Below, in pieces: positions 43,316 through 52,517 of a DNA stretch of 64,000 nucleotides. The DNA is from CAVQEK01 sp964596645 (GTDB taxonomy: Bacteria; Bacteroidota; Bacteroidia; Cytophagales; Cyclobacteriaceae): contig CAZQVB010000006.1 in the NCBI GenBank assembly GCA_964596645.1, forward strand, positions 1-64,000, in the 5' to 3' direction. The notes beneath the pieces are model-generated. The model saw only the letters and a list, made by a program, of their open reading frames with translations, ran no database searches and was not told the DNA's origin. Made by a program: the position numbers and the translations under genes. Every line of letters starts with the position of its first letter. The first letter of the stretch is position 1.

Positions 43316-44257
43316 ATGAATAAAGTATACCTACCTGTCTTTTTGTGTTTGCTGTTGCTCGCCACAGGCTGCGATACGGAAGAGGAAACTGAATTTGATA
43401 AACAAGCCAGGATCGACAACGACATCATTCGTGCCTACCTGGACCAGAAAGATATAGCCGCCGAGCAATCAGACAACGGCCTGTACTATGTGCGGCTGAA
43501 GGAAAATCCTGGAGGCGCTCAATTGCGAGAAGGCGATGTGGCGGGCATATTATACGAGATGAAGAACCTGGCAGGCAGCTATCCGGTAGAGACCCATGCT
43601 GATACGCTGCATCCACTGCGGTTCAGCTATACGGCCGAGTCGCTTGTGCCACGAGGGCTCAACTACGACATAGGCCTGATGCGTACGGGCGAAGTTTTTC
43701 GATTTTACATACCATCTGTGCAGGCTTTCAACAATTATAGGCACGAAGGTTTATTCGGAGCCAACACCAATTTCATAATCGATGTGGCGCTGGTATCGAT
43801 AGAGTCAGAACAGGAAGTATACACCCAGGAGCTGGACTCTGTTCGAAGCTTTCTGTCGCACCAATCCTGGCAGGCCGACGAAGTGCTCAATGGTCTGTTT
43901 TATATAGAAACAGATGTGGGGGAAGGGCTTTCTCCCAACATTCGCGGCGGTGTCACCTTTCATTATACCCGCAAATATCTGGATGGCTCAGTGATAGAGA
44001 CCACCACCACAGGAGAGCCGGTTCAGCTGTATTTCAGTGAAAACAGAATGGTGCCGGGGCTGCGTGAAGGCATTTTGCGCATGGCCGCCGGCGGTAAGTC
44101 TATCCTGGTGATGCCATCGCGGCTTGCGTTTGGCAAGAGTGTGCAAGTGATACCACAGTCTATGCGCAGACAATTGGCGAACTCGCAGCAAATAGAGCCG
44201 GAGACGGCTCCCTACTCATCGGTGATGTATGAGGTAGAACTTCTGAATGTTTTTTAA
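43316..44257 (+). CDS. FKBP-type peptidyl-prolyl isomerase lipoprotein with two FKBP-like domains
   Basis: A 313-residue lipoprotein (MNKVYLPVFLCLLLLATGC, Cys19). Two FKBP-like modules follow: residues about 40-165, with GLYYVRLKENPGGAQLREGD and LVPRGLNYDIGLMRTGEVFR, and about 190-313, with IRGGVTFHYTRKYLDGSVIE, VPGLREGILRMAAGGKSILV and YSSVMYEVELL. The second has the better-conserved catalytic pattern. It probably helps fold periplasmic or outer-membrane proteins. Confidence 0.85.
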   Translation: MNKVYLPVFLCLLLLATGCDTEEETEFDKQARIDNDIIRAYLDQKDIAAEQSDNGLYYVRLKENPGGAQLREGDVAGILYEMKNLAGSYPVETHADTLHPLRFSYTAESLVPRGLNYDIGLMRTGEVFRFYIPSVQAFNNYRHEGLFGANTNFIIDVALVSIESEQEVYTQELDSVRSFLSHQSWQADEVLNGLFYIETDVGEGLSPNIRGGVTFHYTRKYLDGSVIETTTTGEPVQLYFSENRMVPGLREGILRMAAGGKSILVMPSRLAFGKSVQVIPQSMRRQLANSQQIEPETAPYSSVMYEVELLNVF

Positions 44258-44459
44258 GTTGGGCAAGCTGCTGTGCACAATCATCTTCACCCGTTGATGA
44301 TTCTGCCTTTTGACCATTCGTTGTAATATGTTTTTTCTCCAAATTGGTTTGCTGCACAAGCCTTGCACGAAAAAGAAGACATTGATTTACGATGTTGTGT
44401 ACTTGAAGGTGGCTTTACATACACTTTATGGCCATGCTATTCGTGCTTTGCAAAACACT

Positions 44460-44487
44460 AGACCACAGATAATGGTCTATTTTTTTT
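44460..44487 (+). terminator. Intrinsic terminator upstream of the channel gene
   Basis: AGACCA (44460-44465) and TGGTCT (44473-44478) pair with a 7-base loop and are followed by a run of eight T. It lies 200 bases after the FKBP gene and only 29 bases before the channel ATG, so it may end the FKBP transcript or act as a leader structure. Confidence 0.55.
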
Positions 44488-44515
44488 AGCATTGTAAATA
44501 AAAACAGCTACAGCT

Positions 44516-45549
44516 ATGACCGCACCTATGGCCACGCGCCTGTATTCTGCTTTACTTTTCTTGATAGTATGTGCTAATGCTTTGGCTCAGCCGCAGCCGC
44601 AAGATTCCGCAAGCGTGCTCAATGTAGGCATAAAGGAGGCTCCGCCCTTTGCCATCAAACAGAGCAATGGCGAGTGGGGCGGCATCAGCGTGNNNNNNNN
44701 NNNNNNNNNNNNNNNNNNNNNNNNNNNNNNNNNNNNNNNNNNNNNNNNNNNNNNNNNNNNNNNNNNNNNNNNNNNNNNNNNNNNNNNNNNNNNNNNNNNN
44801 NNNNTGTGTCAGGCTTTGGCATAGCCGCCGGGCCGGCAGGCAACAAGCTTTTTGCCGTACTCGACCGGCTCTTTTCCATGGATTTTTTCAAAGCGGTTGG
44901 CGGCTTGGCCATACTGCTGCTGGTGGTTGGCTTCCTGGCCTGGATCTTCGAGCGCAAGCGCAACCCGACACAGTTTGGCGGCACCCCTTGGAAGGGCATA
45001 GGCTCCGGCTTTTGGTGGTCGGCCGTCACCATGACCACCGTGGGCTATGGCGATAAGGCGCCGGTATCGGCGGCGGGGCGTATACTTGCCCTCATCTGGA
45101 TGTTTATGGGGCTCATCGTGATATCTTCTTTCACGGCAGCCATCGCTTCCGCCATCACGGTTACCCAACTTTCTGGCGGGCTCGACACTCCCGGTGACCT
45201 GAAAAATGTGAAATCGGCCGTGGTAAGCGGCTCCGCCAGCGTGGGCTATATGAGCAACAAAGGCTATGAATACAAGGAATATGAAACGCTGCAGCAAGCC
45301 ATTGATGCGGTGCTGAACGAGCAGATGCAGGCGGTGGTGCACGATGCACCTTTGTTGAGGTACCTCATACGCCAGCAGCACGATGAAGCTTTGGAAACCC
45401 TGCCCTTTACCTTCAATAAGATGTACTACGGATTGGCCCTGCCGGCCGATAGTGAGCGGCGTGAGGCCATTAATATCTCCATACTCGAGTACATAAACAC
45501 ACCAGAGTGGCGCCTGATCGTGGAGCGCTATACGGGAGATGGTGAGTGA
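44516..45549 (+). CDS. GluR0-like ligand-gated potassium channel (interrupted by assembly gap)
   Basis: Begins with a signal peptide (YSALLFLIVCANALAQ) and VLNVGIKEAPPFAIKQ, the start of a periplasmic solute-binding domain. After the gap: a membrane helix (GGLAILLLVVGFLAWIFERK), a pore loop GFWWSAVTMTTVGYGDKAP with the potassium filter TVGYGD, and a second helix (LALIWMFMGLIVISSFTAAI). The second binding-domain half follows (GDLKNVKSAVVSGSASVGYM, MYYGLALPADS). This S1-TM-pore-TM-S2 order is that of prokaryotic glutamate-receptor channels such as GluR0. The lost part is most of lobe 1. Confidence 0.88.
44693..44804. other. Assembly gap (112 N) inside the channel gene
   Basis: 112 N bases. Family members have roughly 70 to 80 residues here, so the true gap is probably longer than drawn. 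Confidence 0.9.
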
Positions 45550-45562
45550 TTGTCTTCTTCAA

Positions 45563-46513
45563 TTACTTATTGTTAGATGCGGTGTTTTGTATTTGCTCAA
45601 TGGCTTGTTTCACCGCATCCGCATTGGACGTTGGCTGATAGTTAAAGAATTCGTTGAACCGGGTGCTGTCAAAGTAATAGTCGCGATCGTACTGATAGTT
45701 CATCTCGGCCAACTCACTCATAACAGGTACAAAAAGTCCAATACCCTTCACAAGCCAGTTGGGAAGAACGGTATAATCATTTTTAGTGTTCATGGCTGAG
45801 GCAAAGAGATTGATCCATCCTTCACCTGTAGTTTTTTCTTTGCTGGTCGGCAAATTCCAAATCTGATTGTAGGCGTGTGGTGTGTTTCCAAGCAGGGCTG
45901 TACCTTTGGCAAGATCGGGCACATAACCCATTGAGTGCACTACCTTGGCATTGCAGAACCATTGTGCCTTCTTGCCTTTGGCAAAGTTATCATATACAAG
46001 ATTCATTATAATGCTATTCTGCCTGGAAGTGCCTCCAAAAAAATCCGGTGCCCTGGCAATGATTGCCTGTAGTTTATCTTTTTCTATGCTCTTCAGGATA
46101 AGTCTGTCGACCTCTGCACGGACTTCACCCTTTCCACTTGTGGGGTTTATTGGCGAATCTTCGGTGATGTGATTTACGTTGTTTCCACCTATTGCATATA
46201 CATTATCGAAAAAGACCAGTTTGGAATTGTATAACATGCAGGCCTCGATCACATTTTTTATGAAAGGTGGCCACAGATTTTTCCAAACTTTCGTACTATA
46301 TGGAAAACCGATGGTGACATATGTAGCTGAAGATCCTTTTATCGCTTGAAAAACATCCTCTCTTTTTGTGAGATCAGCGGGAAACAGGCTGTCCGTTTCA
46401 TTGACTTTAACAGGGTTTCTGTTCACCAAACGTATGTCTGAAGTGTAATCTTTTAAAGCCTTGGCTAGCTCAATGCCAACAGCCCCACCGGCGCCTAATA
46501 TTGTTTGTGTCAT
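45563..46513 (-). CDS. NAD-dependent epimerase/dehydratase family protein
   Basis: A 316-residue extended-type SDR: MTQTILGAGGAVGIELAKAL at the nucleotide site, FFDNVYAIGGNNVNHITEDS, and IIARAPDFFGGTSRQNS. It lacks the usual YxxxK in a clear form, so it may be an atypical or NmrA-like member. It is more AT-rich than most neighbours and converges with the channel gene, ending 13 bases from it. No function can be set. Confidence 0.8.
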   Translation of the reverse strand: MTQTILGAGGAVGIELAKALKDYTSDIRLVNRNPVKVNETDSLFPADLTKREDVFQAIKGSSATYVTIGFPYSTKVWKNLWPPFIKNVIEACMLYNSKLVFFDNVYAIGGNNVNHITEDSPINPTSGKGEVRAEVDRLILKSIEKDKLQAIIARAPDFFGGTSRQNSIIMNLVYDNFAKGKKAQWFCNAKVVHSMGYVPDLAKGTALLGNTPHAYNQIWNLPTSKEKTTGEGWINLFASAMNTKNDYTVLPNWLVKGIGLFVPVMSELAEMNYQYDRDYYFDSTRFNEFFNYQPTSNADAVKQAIEQIQNTASNNK

Positions 46514-46601
46514 TATTTTGGTTTTATGATGTGCTAACTAAATATTCTCTATGTCACCTCATAGCTCGTCAGGTATCGCTGGCGAATATCTCGATGTGTC
46601 G

Positions 46602-47195
46602 TTACTTTTTTATTCTTCCGTATTTGTCAGTAATTAATTTTCTATTGGAAATAGTAACAAATTTGTATTCACCATTTTCTAGCTCTTCAAATTCCTTAAT
46701 TGATTCATCTTCTAATTTATTACCGTCAAGGTCGTAAAGCTTATGTCCATAATTTCTGTTGTCGAGCTCATCGTATTCTTCATAATGTTCACCATGAAAG
46801 CAAAGAATATGGTAATCTGATATCAATTCTATTTCATCATACTTGGGTTTAATTATAATTTGTCCATTTTCGTCAAAAACACCTGATAGTTCCATTGAGT
46901 CCCAATCAGAAAATTGGAAAACAAAAAGTCCATCTTTTAGGTGCCAAAATGATAAGATATTGTCAACGCCTTGTTTCTCGAGCTCTTTTGAAATGTTAAC
47001 TGCAATATCCCCATGTAAGTCAAATGAAGTAAGCATTAATTTTTCATAGTCTGCTTCTTGATTATACTCATTATGAGAAGTAACGGCGTAATGTCTTGTT
47101 ATATGAATAGAGTCAAATATAGCATCCAAAATTATTTTATCAGATGCGTTTTTTAAACCCCACTTTTCATTTACTTCAAATTTTATTAGAGGCAT
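46602..47195 (-). CDS. WG-repeat-like hypothetical protein
   Basis: A 197-residue, Asp/Glu-rich protein with KWGLKNASDKIILDAIFDSI and SGVFDENGQIIIKPKYDEIE, which recall the WG beta-repeat (W/F-G-..-G-..-IIKPKYDEI). No signal peptide. The gene is strongly AT-rich against its surroundings and looks acquired. No function is known; WG proteins are often bacterial accessory or immunity-like genes. Confidence 0.6.
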   Translation of the reverse strand: MPLIKFEVNEKWGLKNASDKIILDAIFDSIHITRHYAVTSHNEYNQEADYEKLMLTSFDLHGDIAVNISKELEKQGVDNILSFWHLKDGLFVFQFSDWDSMELSGVFDENGQIIIKPKYDEIELISDYHILCFHGEHYEEYDELDNRNYGHKLYDLDGNKLEDESIKEFEELENGEYKFVTISNRKLITDKYGRIKK

Positions 47196-47524
47196 ATTTT
47201 GTTGTCTTTAATGCACGATCACTACCTAATACCAACCACAGTTGTTCATATCTACATTATTTGCGGCCAAATCTAAACGTTTTTGCATTTTTTCAAAATG
47301 ACTTATCGAGATGTGTGTGCATATTTCGGTAAACCGGCTCGAGTCGTTTTTGAGTTAGGCGCGCCACCCGCTCCCTCAACCAGCCAATGAACAAATATGT
47401 ATCAGCGGTGATCACTGCGCATCAGGATAACAAGTAACGGCCTCGCCACTACTTTGAGGTTTGAGCCTTCAGCTATCCCCTCCAATCCACCATCCCACGA
47501 GTCCACCATCCCACGAGTCTACCA
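47196..47524. other. Intergenic region with tandem repeat at the prfC end
   Basis: No gene is seen. At 47487-47518 the unit CCACCATCCCACGAGT occurs twice in exact tandem, followed by a decayed third copy running into the prfC stop codon. GTTAGGCGCG near 47354 resembles the arm found at the toxin-antitoxin module but has no partner here. Confidence 0.6.
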
Positions 47525-49129
47525 TCACCCCTGCACCGTGGCAGCCTGCTGGTTGTGTTCTGATATGAAGCTAAACCTGATCTTTGGGTAGTGATCGATC
47601 ACCACATTGAGCATGCCGCGCGACTCGGCCAGAAAGACCGGGTTATCGTCTTTGTCCAGCGCTATGCTATCGGCTTTGAAGCTAAGGAATTCCCTCAGCG
47701 CTGTTTTGTCGTCTGAAGTCACCCAGCAGGCTTTGTACAAGGGCAGCGCCTGAAATCGGCAACTGGCGCCGTATTCATGTTCCAGCCGGTACTTGATCAC
47801 GTCGAATTGCAGCTCGCCCACGGTACCAATGATCTTGCGGTTGCCTGGCTGTTTGGTGAAAAGCTGCGCCACACCTTCTTCGGTGAGCTGATGAATGCCT
47901 TTGTCGAGTTGCTTGGTTTTGATGGGGTCGGCGTTGATCACCTCCCGGAATATTTCGGGCGAGAAGCTGGGGATGCCTTTGTACATCAGGGCTTCGCCTT
48001 CGGTGAGGGTATCGCCGATTTTGAAAGATCCTGTGTCGTACAGGCCGATCACGTCGCCGGGAAAAGCCTCCTCTACGATCGACTTTTCGCTGGCCATGAA
48101 ACTGGTGGGGTTGTTGGACCGGAAGTTCTTGCCCAATCGCACATGGTGATAGAAGTTGCCCTTCTCGAAAGTGCCTGAGCAAATGCGCAAAAAGGCGATG
48201 CGGTCGCGGTGGCGTGGGTCGATGTTGGCGTGTATTTTAAAAACGAAGCCGGAGAATTTCTGTTCATCGGGCTGCACCATGCGGCTGCCGGCCATGCGTG
48301 CCTGTGGTATTGGGGCTACGCGCACGAAGGTATCCAGCAGCTCCTGCACCCCGAAGTTGTTCAGTGCGCTGCCAAAAAAAACCGGCGCTAACTTGCCGGC
48401 CAGATAGGGCGCTACATCGAAAGGCTCATATACCTCTTCGATCAGCTCCACATCTTCTCGCAACTGGTCGGCGTCTTCGCCGATGAGCGCATCGAGGTTT
48501 TGGTCGTTCAGGTCGTGGATGGAGATCACCTCTTTTTGCCGCTCCGTCTTGCCCGACTGAAAGAGGTTCAGGTTTTTGTCGTGCAGGTTGTACACGCCTT
48601 TGAAGTCGGAGCCGATGTTGATAGGCCAGCTCAGAGGCCGCACTTGTATAGACAATTTTTCTTCCAGCTCATCCATCAGGTCGAAGGGGTCTTTGCCTGG
48701 GCGATCAAGTTTGTTCACAAATATGATCACCGGCGTGTCGCGCATGCGGCACACTTCCATCAGCCGTTCGGTCTGCTCTTCCACACCTTTCACACAGTCC
48801 ACCACCAGTATCACGCTGTCCACCGCCGTGAGGGTGCGGTAGGTATCTTCTGCAAAGTCTTTGTGGCCGGGTGTATCGAGCAGATTTATTTTATATCCGT
48901 TGTATTCGAAGCCCATCACCGAAGTGGCCACCGATATGCCACGCTGCTTCTCGATCTCCATAAAGTCGGAGGTGGCCGTCTTTTTTATCTTATTGCTCTT
49001 AACTGCGCCGGCCGTTTGTATGGCCCCGCCAAAGAGCAATAGTTTTTCTGTCAGTGTGGTCTTACCGGCATCGGGGTGACTGATGATGGCGAACGTCCTT
49101 CTTTTTTTTATCTCTTCCAGTTGCTTCAT
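47525..49129 (-). CDS. prfC: Peptide chain release factor 3
   Basis: 534 residues from ATG 49129 (MKQLEEIKKRRTFAIISHPD); an upstream extension to 49174 has no family support. G1 motif HPDAGKTTL, KTATSDFMEIEKQRGISVAT at the G2 region, G3 DTPGH and G4 NKLDR are all present. RF3 is the GTPase that releases RF1 and RF2 from the ribosome after termination. A TACTTTTG box 69 bases upstream suits its promoter. Degenerate repeats lie on both sides of the gene. Confidence 0.95.
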   Translation of the reverse strand: MKQLEEIKKRRTFAIISHPDAGKTTLTEKLLLFGGAIQTAGAVKSNKIKKTATSDFMEIEKQRGISVATSVMGFEYNGYKINLLDTPGHKDFAEDTYRTLTAVDSVILVVDCVKGVEEQTERLMEVCRMRDTPVIIFVNKLDRPGKDPFDLMDELEEKLSIQVRPLSWPINIGSDFKGVYNLHDKNLNLFQSGKTERQKEVISIHDLNDQNLDALIGEDADQLREDVELIEEVYEPFDVAPYLAGKLAPVFFGSALNNFGVQELLDTFVRVAPIPQARMAGSRMVQPDEQKFSGFVFKIHANIDPRHRDRIAFLRICSGTFEKGNFYHHVRLGKNFRSNNPTSFMASEKSIVEEAFPGDVIGLYDTGSFKIGDTLTEGEALMYKGIPSFSPEIFREVINADPIKTKQLDKGIHQLTEEGVAQLFTKQPGNRKIIGTVGELQFDVIKYRLEHEYGASCRFQALPLYKACWVTSDDKTALREFLSFKADSIALDKDDNPVFLAESRGMLNVVIDHYPKIRFSFISEHNQQAATVQG

Positions 49130-49197
49130 ATCGGCATGTATGTTGGTGCCACGGCTGTTGTGGTGTGCGGGCACCCGTCGTTTGATTTTAGAACCCG

Positions 49198-49205
49198 CAA
49201 AAGTA
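49198..49205 (-). promoter_or_regulatory. Candidate -7 element for prfC
   Basis: Minus strand reads TACTTTTG, identical to the boxes before pyrG and the outer-membrane barrel gene, 69 bases from the prfC start. Confidence 0.5.
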
Positions 49206-49213
49206 CAAAATTA

Positions 49214-49510
49214 GTAGATTGGTAGATTGGTGGGTTCGTAGATTGGTGGGTTAGCTGAAAGCTCAAAGCTGAAAGCTGAAAGTATGACCATGCCTAAATG
49301 AAGATGGTTATCCCATAGAGTAAGACCAAGTTGTTCCCCTATGCGCCTCCATTTGGGGGGATAATTTTGTGTTGGAGATTGCTGGCCCTATCATCAGTTT
49401 ACCAGTTCAACGGCTCACCAGTTCAATGGCTCATCAGCTCAACGGATCACCAGTTCACCAGTCCACGAGTCTACCAGCCTACCAGTTCACGAGACTACCA
49501 ATCCACCAAA
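49214..49510. repeat. Degenerate short-repeat tract between prfC and the symporter gene
   Basis: First part (49214-49284): TAGATTGG repeated with GTGGGTT, then AGCTGAAAGCTCAAAGCTGA-like units. Second part (49391-49510): 10- to 12-base units of the form CCAGTTCAACGG, CACCAGTTCA and CCAGTCTACC. The units are related to those at the other end of prfC read in reverse complement. No gene is present; the rest of the 520-base gap holds the symporter promoter. Confidence 0.6.
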
Positions 49511-49590
49511 TAATGTGAGTTTGTAAAATTCTCCCCGGAAGCATTTCGGCAAATTGTATTTTTTGTAATTATACACGCTGAAAATTTATT

Positions 49591-49620
49591 TTTGCGATTT
49601 CATTTCTAGCCTTACCTTTG
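49591..49620 (+). promoter_or_regulatory. Promoter of the SSS symporter gene
   Basis: TTTG (49591-49594), 18 bases, then TACCTTTG (49613-49620) match the Bacteroidota promoter form, 29 bases before the ATG at 49650. A second TAnnTTTG (TATTTTTG, 49587-49594) with TTTG at 49562-49565 overlaps it, so two starts are possible. Confidence 0.6.
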
Positions 49621-49649
49621 AATAAAGGTATTTTTAACTTTTAATAATT

Positions 49650-51524
49650 ATGGCAACCATAGACTGGATTGTATTTGCCCTATTTTTTGTGGGCCTCATC
49701 GGAATTATCATCTGGGTACTGAAGCAGAAGGAGGAAGACACCAAAGATTATTTTCTTGCCGGTAAGAAAGCCGGTTGGGTATCGATAGGCTCTTCCATAT
49801 TTGCCTCTAATATTGGCTCAGAGCACCTTGTGGGCCTGGCGGGTGCGGGCTTCATCAGCGGTATGGCCATGGCCCACTGGGAAATGCACGCCTGGATCAT
49901 ACTAATACTGGGGTGGGTATTTGTTCCTTTCTACGACCGCATCAAGGTATTCACCATGCCCGAATTTTTGGAAAGGCGGTTTTCCGGCGGCAGCCGTACC
50001 GTATTGTCCATCATATCGCTGGTGAGCTATGTGTTGACCAAAGTAGCCGTGACGGTATATGCCGGCGGTGTGGTTTTCAAAACGGTGTTTGGTATAGATG
50101 AGCTTTGGGGCATAGACTTCTTCTGGATCAGCGCCGTAGGCCTGGTGCTCATCACCGGCGTGTACACCATCTTCGGCGGTATGCGCGCGGTCATTTACAC
50201 TTCGGTATTGCAGACGCCCGTACTGCTCGTTGGCTCCATCACCATACTCATAGTGGGCATGGTAAAGCTCGGTGGCTGGGTAGAGCTCGACCGCATAGTA
50301 GGTGCCAACATGGAATTGGTACGCTCTGCCGGCGACCCCGAATTTCCCTGGACCGGCGTACTGCTGGGTTCGGCAATCATTGGCTTTTGGTATTGGTGTA
50401 CCGACCAGTTCATTGTGCAGCGTGTGCTATCCGGCCGTGACCAGCAGCAGGCGCGGCGCGGTACCATCTTCGCCGGATATCTGAAGCTGTTGCCGGTATT
50501 TATTTTCCTGGTGCCCGGCATGATCGCTTTCGCATTGAATCAGAAGGGACTTTTAGTGGTAGACAGCAGCGACTCGGCTTTTGCCGCTATGGTGTCGCAG
50601 CTGTTGCCCGCAGGCTTTTCCGGGGTGGTGGTTTGCGGATTGTTGGCCGCCCTTATGAGTTCGCTGGCTTCGTTGTTCAACTCCTCGGCCATGCTTTTTG
50701 TAGAAGATTTTTATAAAAAATTCAGGCCTGGCCGCAACGAGAAGCACTATGTACAGATCGGCCGGCTGGCCACTGGCGCCGTGGTGGTACTCGGCATTGT
50801 GTGGATACCGGTGATGCTCGGCCTGGGCAAGGTACTGTATGAATACCTTCAGGCGGTGCAGTCTCTTTTGGCACCCGCAATCGCTTCAGTGTTTATTCTG
50901 GGGGTATTTTGGAAAAGAACCACGGCAAAAGGCGCCTTCTGGGGTATGCTCACTGGCTTTGCCATTGGTATGTTCAGGTTGGGGCTCAATGTGGCCTACA
51001 GCGCCAAAGTAAGTTTGGTGACGGCCGCCGAACGCTACTACCAGCGCCTGTCGGTGATGACGGAAACAACGAAGTCGCAGGTGACAGAAGGGTTGAACGA
51101 GTTATCGAACAGCATCAATGCTGTGCTGGGTACCGGTACGGAGTACAGCGCGGCCATTACCAAAGCCACCAACGCCATCAATGGCGGCCTCACAGAGGCC
51201 AACCTCGCTGAAGCCTCCGGACAACTGAGCAGCGTGAAGATGGGATTGGAGACTACTTTTGTGCAAAACCACGGTATACTCTACCAGATCGCCGCCATCA
51301 ACTGGCTGCACTTCTGCGTGCTTCTGTTCTTCTTTTCCATAGCGCTCATCGTCGTCATCAGCCTGCTGACGCGTGCGCCTGAGCCGCATCAGCTCCGGTA
51401 CACCTATGCCTCGGCTACGCCGGAAGAAAGGGCAGAGACCAGGCGCAGCTGGAACGGTTGGGATGTCTTTCACACCGTGGTAATCCTGCTGATCATCGTG
51501 GCGTTCTATGCCTATTTCTGGTAA
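49650..51524 (+). CDS. Sodium:solute symporter, SGLT-type (SSS family)
   Basis: A 624-residue carrier with about 14 membrane helices. KEEDTKDYFLAGKKAGWVSI, SSIFASNIGSEHLVGLAGAG (sodium site), YTIFGGMRAVIYTSVLQTPV and WCTDQFIVQRVLSGRDQQQA are hallmarks of the sugar-type SSS carriers related to vSGLT. A long loop near residues 450-540, rich in Thr, Ala and Glu, separates two late helices. It probably imports a monosaccharide with sodium. It has its own promoter and ends in a strong terminator. Confidence 0.9.
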   Translation: MATIDWIVFALFFVGLIGIIIWVLKQKEEDTKDYFLAGKKAGWVSIGSSIFASNIGSEHLVGLAGAGFISGMAMAHWEMHAWIILILGWVFVPFYDRIKVFTMPEFLERRFSGGSRTVLSIISLVSYVLTKVAVTVYAGGVVFKTVFGIDELWGIDFFWISAVGLVLITGVYTIFGGMRAVIYTSVLQTPVLLVGSITILIVGMVKLGGWVELDRIVGANMELVRSAGDPEFPWTGVLLGSAIIGFWYWCTDQFIVQRVLSGRDQQQARRGTIFAGYLKLLPVFIFLVPGMIAFALNQKGLLVVDSSDSAFAAMVSQLLPAGFSGVVVCGLLAALMSSLASLFNSSAMLFVEDFYKKFRPGRNEKHYVQIGRLATGAVVVLGIVWIPVMLGLGKVLYEYLQAVQSLLAPAIASVFILGVFWKRTTAKGAFWGMLTGFAIGMFRLGLNVAYSAKVSLVTAAERYYQRLSVMTETTKSQVTEGLNELSNSINAVLGTGTEYSAAITKATNAINGGLTEANLAEASGQLSSVKMGLETTFVQNHGILYQIAAINWLHFCVLLFFFSIALIVVISLLTRAPEPHQLRYTYASATPEERAETRRSWNGWDVFHTVVILLIIVAFYAYFW

Positions 51525-51547
51525 TGCCTGCCTCAATATTGAATAAT

Positions 51548-51579
51548 AAAAAATCCGGTGCACTCAGCCCGGATTTTTT
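51548..51579. terminator. Bidirectional intrinsic terminator after the symporter gene
   Basis: AAAAAATCCGG and CCGGATTTTTT pair over 11 bp around a 10-base loop; A and T runs on both sides allow use from either strand. Confidence 0.8.
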
Positions 51580-51603
51580 GTTTATGCATGCACACAGCAT
51601 CCT

Positions 51604-52386
51604 ATGAGGTTCTATACCAGCCATGCATCTGTTCACTTGAAATGGTGTACAGGCCTTTTGTTTCTGCTCATGCTCAGCTGCCAGCCCGCCAGGCATCAGC
51701 ATGAACCTGTGCGCATATTCGCTGCAGCCAGCCTATCCTCAGTGTTGGGCGATATGCCATTCGATTCCGGTCAGCAAGTACAATATAGCTTTGCCTCTTC
51801 CGGCATACTGGCCAGGCAGATCGCTCAAGGGGCGCCGTGCGATATTTTTATTTCTGCCAATGTACAGTGGGTCGATCACCTGGTGGAAAACAACCAGGCT
51901 GACCCGGATCATGTCAGACCACTGGCGGGCAATAGGCTGGTAGCAGTTGCTCCGGCAGGCAGTGCACTGGACACTTTGGTGTTTGATGAACGGTTGGGTG
52001 TGGCGCTGGCTGCGCTCACACACATAGCTACGGGCGACCCGGCACACGTACCGGCGGGCCAATATGCCCGTGAGGTGCTCCAGCACTATGGCGCATTCGA
52101 TCGGCTCGGCCCAAAGATTATTTTCGCACCCAATGCCAGCGCCACCCTGCGCCTGGTCGCTTTAGGAGAGGCAGAACTTGGTCTGGTGTATCACAGCGAT
52201 GCCCTGGCCAGCGATGACGTAAAAATCATTGGCATACCACCGCCCCACAGCTATGGCCGTATAGCATACCAAGCTGTGCTGATCAACACAGGATCTGAGG
52301 ATGCCAGGCGCGCATATAATATGTTGACGGGCCGGCATGCACGGGCCATTTGGCAGCGGCACGGCTTTTTGCCTGCAGGCGAGTGA
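51604..52386 (+). CDS. modA: Molybdate ABC transporter substrate-binding protein
   Basis: A 260-residue lipoprotein (signal to Cys26 in LLMLSC). The mature part starts VRIFAAASLSSVLGDMPF, then SFASSGILARQIAQGAPCDI and ISANVQWVDHLVENN, the oxyanion-binding pattern of ModA. NASATLRLVALGEAELGLVY and ARAIWQRHGFLPAGE follow. It captures molybdate in the periplasm and passes it to ModBC. It lies 131 bases before modB. Confidence 0.9.
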   Translation: MRFYTSHASVHLKWCTGLLFLLMLSCQPARHQHEPVRIFAAASLSSVLGDMPFDSGQQVQYSFASSGILARQIAQGAPCDIFISANVQWVDHLVENNQADPDHVRPLAGNRLVAVAPAGSALDTLVFDERLGVALAALTHIATGDPAHVPAGQYAREVLQHYGAFDRLGPKIIFAPNASATLRLVALGEAELGLVYHSDALASDDVKIIGIPPPHSYGRIAYQAVLINTGSEDARRAYNMLTGRHARAIWQRHGFLPAGE

Positions 52387-52517
52387 CTGATTACCCGGTG
52401 CATTTTGCTTCTGTCATATTCTTTTATTCGGCATCGTGGTTTCACTATTTTCATGCTCTTAGTGCGACCATCTGTTTTGTTTTTCCTGCATACTTTTACA
52501 ATTCGCAATAAAGAACC

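Noticed and set aside
47483..49510. Possible CRISPR array in the repeats around prfC
   Set aside because: Units are 8 to 16 bases, degenerate and without unique spacers of regular length; no cas genes in the window.
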